Shown: positions 1 through 13,570, counted from the stretch's first letter. The stretch: DNA of 64,000 bases from Chrysoperla carnea (GCF_905475395.1 NC_058337.1:104898368-104962367); one strand, 5' to 3'. Translations and numbers: made by a program. The notes: generated by a model not told the origin, from the sequence alone.

Positions 1-12
1 TTTCTTAAACAG

Positions 13-2884
13 GATGTACATCATGGGAATGGTACCCAACAAATTTTTTATGATGATCCATCCGTTTTATTTATTTCAATACATCGACATGATGATGGGA
101 ATTTTTTCCCTGGGACTGGAAGTCCTACAGAGGTATGTAGAATCTAATAGTACGATTGTTTACTGGTAAAAATTAGAGCAGCACTCAATCACAGTTTACT
201 GATACAACACACTAACGGTATAGCATTCAGCTACATTAAATTTTTGTTTTATAAGGTCGATTAACTCAGGGTACCAGAATCGCTTTGTAACAATCGTTAG
301 CTCGTGTTTTTTGGAAAAACTGATTTACCATTATCTATAAAAAGCGTAAAGTACACCGGATTTATTTAATCCGGTGAGTATTTAACCAGGTCTATTGAAA
401 GCAGATCTGTTTACGGCAAAATGGTTAACAGATATTTCAAATTTAATTTTTTTATCATTACCGTTTAGAATCAATCTTTTTACTACAAAGCCAAACGGGA
501 GATAGTGGGTAAATCTGGGTACACAAAATGTGGTAAAACGCAATCATTATAAAACGTATACTGTCTAACGTTTCAATGCAATGGAAATTTCTTTTGAATT
601 AAAAAATTATAGAGTAAGAGCCAGCGCCTGCCAGACACACATTAAAGTATAAAAGCTGAAATTTTTTTTGCGTATTCTCACTGGTGTAGGGACCAATCTT
701 TGGGGGCTACAAACCTTGACTAACGGTTCCTTCGGTAGGTAGCAGGTAATCAGGGGCGCAGTACCCGAGCTCGCTCACGTTAAAGTATAAAAGCTGAAAT
801 TCACACAGAGTGTTCAAATGACCATTTTAAGTCAATATTGAAAAAGACATATCAATCCATCCAACTAACATTAGAAGACATATCGGTCAAATATTCAATA
901 AGTAAATCGTCATAGTTGTATAAGCCATAAACGGTTAGTGATACAAAAAAAATTAGTTTACAAAAAAGTAGGTAATTTAATTATCTACAATAAAAGTTAT
1001 TACCATTTTTGGTCTAAAGCGCACGGTTATGGAGATATAGCCTAAAACGGTTTTCCTTAAAATGGAGGCACTTCCCCCGCTTATTTTTGTAAGGATTTTG
1101 TGCTTATACATTCAGTACGTGATACTGAACATATTTAAATAATAAAATAACTCTTGCAGTGAAATAAGTTCATAATCATGGAAGAATTGTGTATTTTTGC
1201 ATTTGACCTTCTACCACGTCTGGGGGAGTGTTAACCCCTTCGGATTGATCTGTCTTTTTCAATATTGACTTAAAATGGTCATTTGAACACTCTGTGTGAA
1301 TTTCAGCTTTTATACTTTAACGTGAGAGAGCTCGGGTACTGCGCCCCTGATTACCTGCTACCTACCGAAGGAACCATTAGTCAAGGTTTGTAGCCCCCAA
1401 AGATTGGTCCCTACACCAGTGAGAATACGCAAAAAAAAATTCAGCTTTTATACTTTAATGTGTGTCTGGCAGGCGCTGGCTCTTAGTCCATTACATATAA
1501 TATTATTTGGATTTCAGTGTGGAATTGGGCCTGGTGTTGGTTTTAATGTAAATGTTGCCTGGTCTGGTGGACTAAATCCACCATTGGGTGACGCCGAATA
1601 CCTTGCTGCTTTCCGAACCATTGTCATACCAATTGCTAAGGTTGGTTTTCTTACATAAAATGATTAATTTGTCAATTCTAATTTTTTCTTTTATTTTACA
1701 GCAATTTGGACCAGAAATTATACTTGTTTCGGCTGGTTTTGATGCATCAATTGGTCATTTACCACCACTTGGTGGTTATAAAGTCTCTCCAGCATGTTTT
1801 GGACATATGACTAAAGAGCTCATGCGAATCTGTGATGGAAAAGTAAGTTCGAATATACGCTTCAAACAAAATAACAAATTTTAATATTATATTGATATTT
1901 TTATTTGTAGGTAGTTTTAGCGCTAGAAGGTGGTTACGATTTGCCAGCAATATGTGATTCGGCTGAAGAATGCGTTAAAGTTTTATTAGGTGACGAACCA
2001 TCCCCGATTGCTCATGAAGAACTTTTAAGGCCTCCTTGTCAAAATGCTATTGATACTTTACAAAAAACAGTAGCTATTCAGGTATTCATTTAATTCATTT
2101 GTGTTTCTTGTTTTATCTGTTCTTTTCACAAAACCAAGCTAAAAAAAGTGCAAGTCGAATTTCAAGTAATATTAGTGTTTCGTACAAAATTTATTTTTGA
2201 TTTATGTTTATGTGTTTTTAAGTAATTATGAAACAAAAGTCCACCATTTTCTACTCTTTACTGTACAGTTTTAACTCAGTTTATCATATGTATTTGTTTT
2301 CATGCAAGATTGCATTGTAAGTTTCAAACATTTACATCTTTAAACCACCTTTTTAAAGACTTTTTTGACTTAAAGACTTAAAGACAATTAACGAAAAAAA
2401 ATAGAAAGGGGCACCGAAATGATTTTCATATGTATATCATTTTTACAATTTTGTTACGAAACACTAAAAAAGAGGAGTATCGTAGTTTTTCCATTTCTTT
2501 CAGAAAATTGTTGTATGTATGTGTTTTTCTATATGTAATTTAAATTACAGCATTCACATTGGCCATGCGTAAAACGAAGTGTTCATTTAATGCCGTGTTC
2601 ATCAATAGAGGCCGCCAAATTAGAGACCGAAGAAACCGAAACAGTAACGGCCATGGCAAGTTTATCAATGAAGCAAAAATCTATGTATGTCGATAATTTA
2701 TACTAATTGTGTGACTTTGTGTTTTTCAAATAATTGATTTCAGGCTGAGGAAGCCAACTCGTGATATTGCTTTGTGTGTGTTTACTTCGTGAGATCTGAC
2801 AAGATAATCGCTAAATCAGATATCTGGTTTCATTTTTATAGGACCACCATACATTCCGGTGCAGAGCCAATGGAGAACAACTAA
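13..2884 (+). CDS. HDAC4: Class IIa histone deacetylase (HDAC4-like), C-terminal part
   Basis: Partial gene; the 5' exons lie before the window. Coding exons read as 13-132, 1518-1640, 1702-1842, 1911-2081, 2551-2684 and 2842-2884, all GT-AG and phase-consistent. The product is the second half of a lysine deacetylase catalytic domain, which in this family works in nuclear co-repressor complexes bound by MEF2. Visible landmarks are DVHHGNGTQ (two zinc ligands, Asp and His), [18 protein letters not shown] (third zinc ligand) and [13 protein letters not shown]. The catalytic-position Tyr is kept in LEGGYD, whereas vertebrate class IIa enzymes have His there. The tail SGAEPMENN resembles the acidic EEPMEEEP end of vertebrate HDAC4. 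An alternative last exon with acceptor at 2743-2744 would give another short tail. Intron 133-1517 holds a fold-back transposon. Identity is confident; the exact C-terminus is less so. Confidence 0.92.
615..1485. mobile_element. TA-flanked fold-back (long-TIR) DNA element in HDAC intron
   Basis: The arms at about 617-849 and 1252-1483 are near-perfect reverse complements of about 230 bp. The outer ends read TAAGAGCCAGCGCC on the left and GGCGCTGGCTCTTA on the right, so the TIRs are bounded by TA, the target duplication typical of Tc1/mariner-type elements. Each arm itself contains a short direct repeat (TTAAAGTATAAAAGCTGAA). The 400-bp centre shows no transposase ORF. The right end lies only about 30 bp before the HDAC exon at 1518. 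Confidence 0.8.
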
Positions 2885-5132
2885 ATCTCTCTACATACAA
2901 AATACAAATTCTGATCTACAACAAAACTACACAACCCACATACGAATCAAATTTTTGTTTGGGAGAACAAAAATTTCAAATACAAAATTATATACGATTT
3001 ATACTACAACAAGCGCCTGCGCCTTCGCTTTAATTACTTTTAATTAATATTATATATTAAATAAAATTAAAATTATTATTATAAATAAATAAATAAAATT
3101 ATATTTAAAAAAAAATTAATTTTACTATATATGTATATATGGTATGAAAAATTCAAAAAATGAAAAAGATTATATAAATGAAAATTCTATTATATAAAAG
3201 AAAATAATTATATATATATATATACATATTATTGATGAAAGAAAAAAAAGAAAGAGTATTTCACGAAAATTGTAGTCTATATATATCTTTATGAAAAATG
3301 TTTTATTTTTGTTAAATAAAAATTTATATGAAATATATTATTATTGTTGCCCTAAATATATAAATGTGGCTTTATTAATAATCTATTTATAGTTTTTATT
3401 CGAATGTATTCTCATTCTCGTAGCATCCTATTACTTCCTTTAATCATTTACACATCGAATCTTCATAATAGACGGTAAGAATTGTATATTTGGAATAAAA
3501 AACATCCAAATATACAAAGAAAGGTATATTTGGGTTCTAATTTGTGCCGAGAAGGGTTTAAAAAGTATTTCAAACCCATCAATATTGATAAACTTTCGAT
3601 TGGCAGAACTCTTAAATTGTAGAAAATCGTTACGTTTCCCAAAACTAGGTTTTATCACATAATTCATTCAGAAACATGGCAGACAGAATTAATTTTTTGA
3701 TATATTAAACATATACCGCAACTACTCCCCGATTTTAATTTGATCTGTGAAAAATTCAAAGTTAATTACATTCCGTGCAATTGAGAGAAGAACTTATTAC
3801 TCGAAGTTTGTCGAACTGTTGGACGCCTACTGACCCATATGTATGATGTTTTTAAAAATTTGATTTTCTCTTTTAGGGTTTATTTAAACATCATAACTTT
3901 TGTTTGGAAATTTTGACAACAGGTACGGTCGTACATGGGTCGTACCAGTATGTGCATATATCTTTGTTACATAGACCGTATTACAAATTACTAAATTGTA
4001 CAGGAAGTACCTTAAAAAACGTATCACAAACGTGGTTTAGAATAATATAATAGTTATATTCGATGTGTGTTGACAAACTGGCGAATTGGCGTCAATTTGA
4101 CACCATAGTACGCGCAATGATTATTTTTTCAGATATTGTACATATTTTGAAGTTTAAATTGACGCCAATTATTTTATGGCGATTCTCATTGAATACATCT
4201 AATTCTAACAGAGTGGCAATAGGGTTATATCCCCCCCCCCTTTACAGTTTAATTACGTTATAAAAAGGTAAGTTGCCTTGGTAAATTACATTCCAGATCA
4301 CGCCGAGGCTAGTGTAAAACTGCACTTCTACACTACGTAAAACAATATATATGTGTATGTCGACGGTCTACAATAAACAAATGCAAGTCTGTCGATCTAA
4401 AACACACGAAGTATTATCGTTCTATTTGAATTTCCCGCAAATGAGAGCCGCAGCCAATCAAAAGTAAGCACATTGCTTCCCCCCTGAGTGATACACCCCC
4501 CTCGTCTAAAGTAGGACTTTATACTACATCAATACTATAATTACTACATCCGTGAAAATAACGCACTACTCTCCAAAAACTTGATTTCGATAGTGTGTGT
4601 AGGAATTTAAATGTACCATACATATACTGTAAAGTACTTTCGTTTCTTAATCATACTTTTAATGAGATAGGGAATATAATAATTACTGCTTTGTAATCCA
4701 TTTGTCAGGTTTTAAACGGTCATAATTTTTGAAACTTTTGAATTATTAGTAAAGGTTCTGTCTAAAAACGATTTCATACATGAACTCTTACTTTTTATCA
4801 TGACTATTTTTTGGTATTTTTCAAAGCAAAATCTTGTGTGTGTCAGACGTTAGATTTTGTTTTATTTGAGTTTCAGACACTACGTCCTTGAAAATTAAAT
4901 TTCAGGGCAAGCCAACCAAGAATAAAATTCAAAATATACCCAACCCTGTTATTATTTAATATCATCGTTAAAGGATACCAACCTTGTATAATGAAAATGT
5001 TAAAAAAAATTCATCAATCACCGACTTGTGAAAGATTTGATGCAATATATGCCACGTAATTTTTGACAAATATTATAACAAATTTATACCTACGTTCAGA
5101 AAATTGTAATGCAAATAATATAATTGTAATAA
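2885..5132. other. Intergenic: HDAC 3' UTR and AT-rich spacer
   Basis: The first few hundred bases are the probable HDAC 3' UTR, very AT-rich, with several AATAAA-type signals between about 3060 and 3110. The rest has a C11 run near 4230 and no coding ORF I can support. The last few hundred bases should contain the GRASP promoter, but no clear core motif was recognised. Confidence 0.5.
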
Positions 5133-8100
5133 ATGGGTGGCTCAAATAGTGTTCCTGTTCCTGGTGGTGGAACAGAAGCTTATCATGTTCTAAGAGTACG
5201 TAAACATTGGTTTCTTTTTTATCAATTTCGGTATCTGTCAAAATTATATTTGTCAACTTTTATTGTAGGTACAAAATAATTCACCAGGTCATCATGCTGG
5301 CTTGGAAGCATTCTTCGATTTTATTGTAGCGATCGGTACTACACGACTTGATCAGGACAATGAAACCCTTAAAGAATTACTACGTGCAAATATAGGTGAG
5401 ATATAAATATCCTTAAATTTTTGTTTGTATTCATTATCAGTGTTTCGTCATAGTACCGGTTTTACCAGCAATTTTCCTTACAATTCTTGCCAACACAGCA
5501 TCATAATGAAGATTTGGTTTTCGGTTATTCATTTCGTCGAAAACTACATTTTGAAAATACATCTTATTTTAATATAGTTCGAAAACATTTTTAATTTCGA
5601 AAATAGAAATTTGGTCTAGTTTTACGGTAAAATTGATTATTTACATAAAATGTACATTACAGAATAATTAATTTATGTTATTTAAAAATATAATGATAGA
5701 CTCAATAGTTTTAAAGTACGATAGGTTTCGTATAAAAAGCCTGAAGGTTTAAGTTGAGATATAATCCGGTAAATATTATTATATGGAAAAGAAATGCAAT
5801 AAATTTTAATTTATTTTTTTATAAACAAATTCATTAGTTTCCATATGCAAACAAAATGGGCTAGTAAATGGATAGTATAATGATCAACAACTATGTGCGT
5901 GGTAAATTCTGCTTTTCGCCACTTAACCATTGATATTGATCGTACAATCTATCTCGCGAACGCGACGTGTTGCTAATTGATATAACTACGACACAATTTT
6001 CGACGTGTTGCTAATTGCTATAACTATCCACCGCACCAATAATATATTTAAGAAGTGAAAACAAACAATTAACTGAGTCCATTATTGAAATACCCTGTAT
6101 AGAAAGTGTTTAATGTCAGTGCTTGCATGATCAATACATAGTATAAAAAAAAGTCGCTTATGGCTGTCTGTCCTTATGTTCCTATGTATGCTTAGATCTT
6201 TAAAACTACGCAACGGATTTTGATGCGGTTTTTTCTAATAGAGTGATTCAAGAGGAAGGTTTTTATGTATAATACATGCATAATATAGTAGAGAAACACT
6301 GATAATTTTAAAACCATTTAAACTTTTGTTCTATTTCCAACGGTTTACATGATGGGATCTAACTAACTTTTTACGTCCTAGGCACACTATAAAAATTTTA
6401 GCTTGATATCGCTTTTCGTTTTTGAGTTATCGTGTCCACAGACGGACAGGAGGGCAGAAATGGACTAACTGGCTAATTTGATGAATACCTATACCAAAAT
6501 TTTGTTAAATCATCTAATATCAACATTTCTAATCGTTACAAACTCGAAACTAAAAACAGTATACCTTGATAAATATTTCATATATACAGGGTATAAAAAA
6601 GTACTAAATTAAACTCGTTTGTCTTACAGATAAAGAAATTAAAATGACCGTTTATAGTAGTAAAACCCAACAAATTCGTGAAGTTTTAATAACACCAAGT
6701 AATTCTTGGGGTGGACAAGGACTTTTAGGTATTAGTATTAAATTTTGTTCATTTGAAGGTGCCAATGAAAATGTTTGGCATGTATTAGTAAGTATTTAAA
6801 ATTCAGTTTTCCTATCTAATGTTACACGTACAAAAATAACATGAATGTTCTTTTTTAGGAAGTGTATCCTTCATCACCAGCCGGAATAGCTGGCCTAAGA
6901 CCACACACAGACTATATAATTGGGGCTGATTCAGTGCTACACGAAAGTGAAGATTTATTTACATTAATAGAGGCACATGAAGGGCGTGCCCTTAAACTGT
7001 ATGTGTATAACATACAAGATGACAGTTGTAGAGAAGTTACAATTACCCCCAATTTATCATGGGGTGGTGAAGGTAGCTTAGGATGTGGAATTGGTTATGG
7101 TTATTTACATAGAATTCCTGTCCGACGAGAATTACCTAATCCAGGTTCTACAATTAAGTCTGTAAGTTTATTTTGAAATTATACTTCTTTGGTGCCTTAT
7201 AAAAAACATAGTAGGAAGTGAAATGGGTGGCCACAAATTGGGAAATATCACGGAATGTGATTGGGAATGGGCAAAATCAATAGGAAAAGTACCCAACAGT
7301 TCACTTGCTTCAAAATCGATTACATACAATTTCGTGACTTTTGGATCCTAATTATTGTGGACAATTCAAACATTAATTCATAGAAAAGCATGATAAATTA
7401 TTCTGGAAAATCAAGAATTTTCAGGGATTTTCTGGAGTTAATTTTTGTGACCACCCTATCAAAATCTAATTATAGAAAAGCGTGGTAAATTATTCTGGAA
7501 AATCAAGAATTTTCAGGGAATTTCTTGGAAGTTGATATTTGTGACCATATGATATCGTCTGAAATTTTATTTCATATTTTGGTTAGATTTTTGGGGGTAT
7601 TTTGAGAACCATCTATCTAGTCGTTAAAATTCACTCCCCAGTTAATTCAGAAAATAATTTCTCATATCTAAGCGTCCGTAAAATTTATAAATTCTTAATA
7701 TTTAATAGATGACATCAAACTTGGCGACAAATGACACAAATCCAACTTCCGTTGGAGGAACAGCTCATCTATTTAACCAACAAACAATCAATACGACACC
7801 ACAACAACCTGCTCAAGGAACTGTCAGTGAATTATTCGGTAGTTTACCCCCACCGATTATCATTCCATCCGTTCCTGTTGGAGCCTATGCTCCACCTCCT
7901 ACAATAAACTCAAATCCAAATTCACCATATTCATCTTCTACGCCAGTGAATCCGGCGTTACCAACGCCATTAATACCTACAAATACAGAGTCAATAAACA
8001 ATGCAACATCGAATCCTGTACAAGTATTACCAACATCTTATTCACAGAATATTTATTCTCCGGCACCAGGTGCTCAGCAAGTATCTAGTGATATTTTAAC

Positions 8101-9044
8101 ACACACTTCACATAATAATTTTATGCCAGTGCAATATTCAGGTATGTAAATTTTATAGTCGAGTTAATGAACATTTTCAGATACCAGTCCTCAAGACAAG
8201 ATAAAAACAAATCACCAAGCGCAAGGCGTTAAAAAATAGGTAACATCAACGATATCCTATTTTGATTCAAATATTTGTGTATAAGGCGCTAATCTATGGC
8301 TAAATACCTCGCTTTACTTTTATGTTCCAAGGCATCGTCTTTGAAAGTATTAGGGTATGCCGAATGGCTGGAGCCTTTAAGCACAATATCTAATGTTCAC
8401 GAAACTAAACCATAGTTTAATTATAATATAACCATATTCATTTAAGATACATTCAAAGGGCAAAACAACGGGCCTCAGATCTCAGAGTGAGTGGCCGTTT
8501 TATAACATCCATAAGCAAGTCATCCTTAAGACCGTTGATTTTTACGTTTTTTTGGGGGCGTAGATTACATAATTTTGATTTTTAAATTGGCAACTTTGAT
8601 TTGGCAACGGAACCGTAAAAAGTATCCATCTTTTGAAAGCTACAATTGTTTTATAATTTTTAAGCTTCATTAATTCGACTAGTATAAATAGAAATTTTTA
8701 ATTATAAAACTAATAAATGAATTTAATTAGTTCCATCATCGCAACCGTTTGTCTCGACAAGTCCTAGTACATTTATGCCGTCATCTCAACCGATGCAACC
8801 AATATTAACACCAGCATCTTATCCACCACCACCTATGTCACATCAATTACCAAGTGGTGTGCCATTAACAACGCCAATATCACTGCCAGGCTTACCGCCT
8901 ATAACAGTGAGTGCAACTTTACCACCAAACACATTTGAAGGCCTTCAAACATCAAATAATCAAACAGTTTTACCGCCACCTGTCTCATCAGTGCAGCAAA
9001 GTCATTCTCAATCGAATTTACCACCAGTCAGTGCACAATATTAA
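5133..9044 (+). CDS. GORASP2: Golgi reassembly-stacking protein (GRASP55/65)
   Basis: Six coding exons, 5133-5195, 5269-5395, 6630-6787, 6859-7161, 7709-8141 and 8731-9044, encode 465 aa with phase-consistent GT-AG joins. The family tethers Golgi cisternae and takes part in unconventional secretion from the cytosolic face. The protein starts MGGSNS, giving the Gly2 N-myristoylation signal expected for membrane anchoring. Two consecutive GRASP-type PDZ domains follow (about residues 15-105 and 110-205). The first contains [16 protein letters not shown] and [12 protein letters not shown]; the second contains [18 protein letters not shown] and [21 protein letters not shown]. The remaining ~250 residues are Ser/Pro/Asn-rich without secondary-structure signature, matching the regulatory SPR region. 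Length fits the family. Insects usually have one GRASP, so the 55/65 split may not apply. Confidence 0.95.
6350..6605. repeat. Dispersed repeat R3, copy in GRASP intron
   Basis: It contains the block TTTTTACGTCCTAGGC, TTTCGTTTTTGAGTTATCG and a terminal AGTATACCTTGATA plus CAGGGTATAAAA. The same blocks recur at about 24160-24660, 27790-28300, 29600-29760, 33110-33560 and 41870-42300. Just before it (about 6140-6290) is another dispersed motif with CTGTCTGTCC and AACTACGCAACGGATTTTG. No ORF. Confidence 0.55.
7381..7547. repeat. Two-copy tandem repeat, ~91 bp
   Basis: In the GRASP intron 7162-7708 the unit beginning TAGAAAAGC and containing TTATTCTGGAAAATCAAGAA occurs at 7381 and again at 7472, with a few differences. 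The period is 91 bp. Confidence 0.75.
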
Positions 9045-12000
9045 TATAAAAATGTGATTTGTTCGTCTTATTTTGTTGCTACTTGTACGCCCTACTTTAA
9101 ATATTTAATCAACTGTCAATTTTGTTGTGATTTTTTTTTATTAGATAAATGGTTTTATTAACGTTTTTTGTTTTTGTTATTTGTTTAAATCTTATTTTTC
9201 AAAAATTAGTAACAAGAATAATTTTAAGAACTAATTCACACCCTCCTCCGACAAAACTAAAATTAATTAATATTTCCCATAAATATTTTACCATTTTTAA
9301 AATAACAGTCTCCAAAAAAAAAATAATTTTACAGGAGTTATTTTCCTGTAAAGTCAAAGTAGGAAGACAAGATAGAATAAAACATAGTACCTAGGAAAAC
9401 ACTCTCAATGACATGGATGTATTAAACTTGTGCTAGACCCATTAACGATCTCAGTAAAGTTTACTAGTGAAAAGCTAGAAATTTGCTCCTGGAAAAATTC
9501 CCCTTCAAATAAATTTATTTGATCTATAACAACTAGTTTGGAAAGTGATTAAAATATAATACGCACACTTACGTTTCGCATTTCATTTGCAATGACGTTC
9601 TTCCTTCAGAGAAAAATAGACCATAGGCGTAAGTAAATAATAACCTGCACAAAATAGGAGGGTGTACTGAAACGTAGCGTTACTATGGGGCGAGTGAGTT
9701 AACTGCTCTGTTAACTGAATTTTCTGTGGTCGACTTCTCACACTCAGTGGCTACCTTCACCTTACACAAGTAAATAACTTGATACTATCAACAAATATGG
9801 ATTATGTAGGCTGCCAGATCGATCAAAATTATGCAAATTATACCAAATAATCGACTTAGGTTGGAAGTAATGGCAATTTGAAGCCTTCGGTCTCACGAAT
9901 GTTTGTTACAATTGCATCATGTTACATTCATAGCTGTAAAGCGCGTTGAAACTGACGTCCATGTGAACAGCTCTAATAAAGACAAATGAATTTTTAATCC
10001 TAATTTGAAAAGGCTTTTTAATTTCGACGATCGTATGATTGAATCCCTAATTCATTTCAAAAGAAAAATTTCCATTTATTAATTGCTGAAATAAATTGTA
10101 CCGATTTTTTTTAATTTAACAGCCAAAAAATTGTTTTAAATTTAAAACTCGAACCATAAATAATTTAACAAAAGTCTGATCTCAATAAATCTAATACATT
10201 CGCCATCGAGGTTCTTGGATTCTTAAGTTAACATTTTTAATTTTAATCAAAAATAAAAATACAAATTTCTATAAATTTAACAAAAACTTTGAATCCTGTG
10301 ATTCTAAATTTTCATAATTATCTACAATATTTTTTTTACATAGTTAATGTAATATTGTATTGTATTTCGAATCGGTCGAAATTGATTCAAACGATTGAGT
10401 GTTTATATGTAGGCATCAAAAATCAAAATATGTATGACAAACATGCCCTTAATTTTCTTTCTCAAGGTTAGACCTTGAAAAACGCCAGAAATTTGCAAAA
10501 TCTTTTTATTTGAAAAATCATTGTGCAATTTTAGATTTAAGCTACAATAGTATAATATTTATTTTCCCGAACATAACACATAAAGTTTTCTTCAAATAGA
10601 TGATTTCGAATCATTTAAGTTTGTCATTCTTGTTTTGATTAAGAACAGGAATTTAATAGTAGCACTGCCTCTTACGGACAGTGTATAAAATATCTTATAA
10701 TGTAATTTTATAAAATAATTTTTAATGAAAATTTTGTATTTATATTGTTACACTTAAAGCTTTTATCTGTAATAAAAAAATTATGCATGTATAATCAATC
10801 ACATGTGATCAAATAAAGTTATATTATTAATTTGTTTATCAATTATCCAAAAAGGAAATTAATATCCTGAATTTGGCCAAAAATTACATGAACTAATAGA
10901 CTTGGATACACTGACATAAACTTTCAAACCGTTTATTACAGTATAGCAATCCGTTAGTAGATCAAATCGCATAATTATGGGAAGCAAAATGATGGTTACA
11001 GCACTTCGCACCAGGTAGCAAGGACGATTAAAACAATTTCTTACAGGCGTTATTTTATTTATTACTGTTGGAATGATTAAAACATTTGAATCAGTTTCGG
11101 CGATTCAGTCACAAAGGCAGCATATTTGTGGCCATACGATTACTGTTTGGAATCGTAGAAAAAGCATGGCATGATGACTTATGAATGGCAAAGAAAAATA
11201 ATTAGTTAACAAAAATTAACTTGAGGCAAATAAAATAATTCCTGCACTGTGAATCTTCTTTATTTTCTTTTCAATAATTCAATCACTTTATTTACTGAAC
11301 AAATGGTTTTTTGTGTGTCAGTGTCTCCAAGTCTAAGCAGATAACATAAATTATTTTACACAACGTAAAATTAAATAAATAATTAAATACATATTAGAAT
11401 TGTTGTTTCTTTAAAATTTAATCAGTTGTTAAGATTTTTTTCTTTTATTCGTATTATATCCACATAAACAAATAAAGGCGCATTGATTTTGATGAATTTT
11501 CACAAATTTCTAGGCCGCCACTGCTTGGAGAAAATGGAATCTGAAATTCATAAAAATTGTAAATATCTGACATTGCAATGGAATTTGAAAATACACTAGA
11601 AAAAAGAATTTACAATTTGGTAGAAGCGGTGGGTAAAGTTTATGTTATTTAGCGTTTATCCGAGAATATTTTTAAGATCTCAGCGTTGCGATAGTAAAAA
11701 AAATTAACCTCTCATAAGGTCATCCAGCTGATCATTTTCCGAAAATTCCGAAATTCTCAGTTTAAAATATTAAACTTGTACTTGTTCTTTGTACTGCCCA
11801 ACAGGCTGTCTAAGTGATTGAAAACAATTGAAATTGTTAATCACTTTCAACTGATCAAGTAATGAATTGTTTCAAAAAAATGAAAACAAAATACAGCCTG
11901 ATGCGCAGTACAAACTACCCAACGACCGAGGACTAAACATCGCTCAGATATACACCTTTTTTCCTGCTATCCTCTCCACTAAAGTTTCACGTTCTTATAT

Positions 12001-12540
12001 ATGTATCTGTTCTCGGGTAAAGCATTGTCTCTGGTATTTGTATCTAACACCGTAGAGTTACATCACGGTCACTTGATATCTATATGTGAACGCAGTTTTC
12101 AAATCTGTTTACATTATACAGAATATCGCTAAAAGGTCTTTACCATAAGGCTCTAACACACATGCGTATGGAGCACTTTTCTTATATCACTGTTTTCATA
12201 CAAAACAACATATATAAACCTTATAAGTACTCATGGAGGTAAAGGATTTTAAGTATGGAATTTAGATGAAGTTAACTGTTGTTTGTTAACTACAAAAAAG
12301 GTGCTCTTTATAAACATCGATTATTCTCATTAGTGTAGGCGCTGAGTGGGTTTCGTATGCATTTACAGGTCCCACCGAACAAGGAGTGTATTTCGACGTA
12401 TTTTGAACCACATACTCCGAATTTTCAACTTGCTCATCGCTCAAAGTGAGGGCAATTTGTTATAAGCAAGTTTCGGAAAATTATTTACATTTGATTCAGA
12501 TATTTTTTAGATAAAAATAAGATTTAACATAAGAGACTCA
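9045..12540. other. Intergenic, AT-rich; one small inverted-repeat element
   Basis: This region lies between GRASP and the unknown Lys-rich gene. Six-frame reading gives only short, low-complexity ORFs. Apart from the inverted-repeat element at 10897-11335 nothing is identifiable. Confidence 0.5.
10897..11335. mobile_element. Small inverted-repeat element, Tc1/mariner-like
   Basis: The left end TAGACTTGGATACACTGACA and the right end, as reverse complement TAGACTTGGAGACACTGACA, match over 20 bp with one difference. They enclose about 400 bp without an intact ORF. The form suggests a decayed or non-autonomous cut-and-paste element; family assignment is tentative. Confidence 0.5.
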
Positions 12541-13570
12541 ATCCAAACATCTTTTGAAATCACGATGCTTTTGGGTCAGCAGGCAGGTTATACTAATTAT
12601 ACCCATGCTTCTTATGCTTATGGGATAACAGACCCTGGTGGAAAAAATATTTGAAAAAATAATAAGTCTTAATAAGTCTTAGGAAACTCTGAAAAAGTCT
12701 TAGAAACTTTAAAAAAGTATTAAGAACTCTGAATAACTCTGAATTAGACTATTCCGAAAACGTTGAGAAATTCAAAGTTCCTAAGACTTTTTCAGAATTC
12801 CTTATTCTTTCTTCAAATTTTTTTTCCACCAGGGGAGCCAGAAAACAGCACTGGACTAAAGTGATTAGCCACCCTGAGAAACTTTAAAACCTGGGGAGAA
12901 AAATTTTATCAATACTAATTTGGTGGCGTCAGAAAAAGTTTTGTTCTTCATATTAAATTGGGGTTGATGAAACAATTTATAAAATCACTGCAAAAGGATG
13001 GAGACTGTTTTAAATATCTATGTACAAAATTCCCGAAGCTGTCAGAAGCAAAGTTGAATGAGGAAGTTTTCACTGGCCCCGACATAAGAAGGCTTTTAAC
13101 AGACACCCTCTTTGTGGAAAGTATAATTGAGAAGGAAAAAGAGGCTTGGGTATCGTTCAAGGATGTAGTGTGAAAGTTTTTGGGAAATACTAAGGATGCT
13201 GACTACAAAACCATTGTTCAAATAGCAGCATACGAAGCTCAAGGCTGCAAGATAAACCTAAAGGTCCATTTTTTACACTCCCACATAGAATATTTTCCTA
13301 AAAACCTGGGAGCTTTCAGTGAAAAACAGCGGGATCTGCGATATCGAGAGACGTAAGGAAGATGGGATGTCAATATGCGTACAGGCTACTGTATACTTTT
13401 TAATAAACGAGTGCTTTTACCAATTTTTTGTTTGAATTTGCAAAAAAAACCTTACGTGATAGAAAAAAATGGCCATCACTTCTGAAATCAGTGCATTCTA
13501 AAACATATTAAACAATTTAGTAAAAATATCTCATACAGCTGACAAAAAATTTTTTTTGCAGAGCTTTGTA
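12541..13570 (+). pseudogene. Unidentified ORF-bearing repeat, copy 1 (broken)
   Basis: A decayed coding element. Frame 12958-13173 reads KQFIKSLQKDGDCFKYLCTK, then FTGPDIRRLL and EKEAWVSFKDVV. A stop follows, and the reading resumes as FLGNTKDADYKTIVQ and LHSHIEYFPKNLGAFSEKQ until about 13340. The 3' end has the signature CTTACGTGATAGAAAAAAATG and CAGCTGACAAAAAATT. Two further copies lie at 15905-16490 (reverse) and 20325-21185 (forward). I recognise the reading as a multi-copy uncharacterised protein type of arthropod genomes, probably mobile, but cannot name a transposase family. It is interrupted by a MITE at 12633-12834. Confidence 0.65.
12633..12834. mobile_element. MITE with CCCTGGTGGAAAAAA ends
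   Basis: Terminal inverted repeats CCCTGGTGGAAAAAATATTTGAA (left) and, as reverse complement, CCCTGGTGGAAAAAAAATTTGAA (right) bound a 202-bp AT-rich element. The interior holds repeated AAGTCTTA and AACTCTGAA words. It sits inside copy 1 of the ORF-bearing repeat, so it inserted later. Confidence 0.7.

Noticed and set aside
1404-1658. 84-aa ORF running from the transposon arm into the HDAC exon
   Set aside because: The first ~100 bp are the right arm of the fold-back element. The real exon starts at 1518 after a clear acceptor, so the ORF is a chance fusion of TIR and exon.
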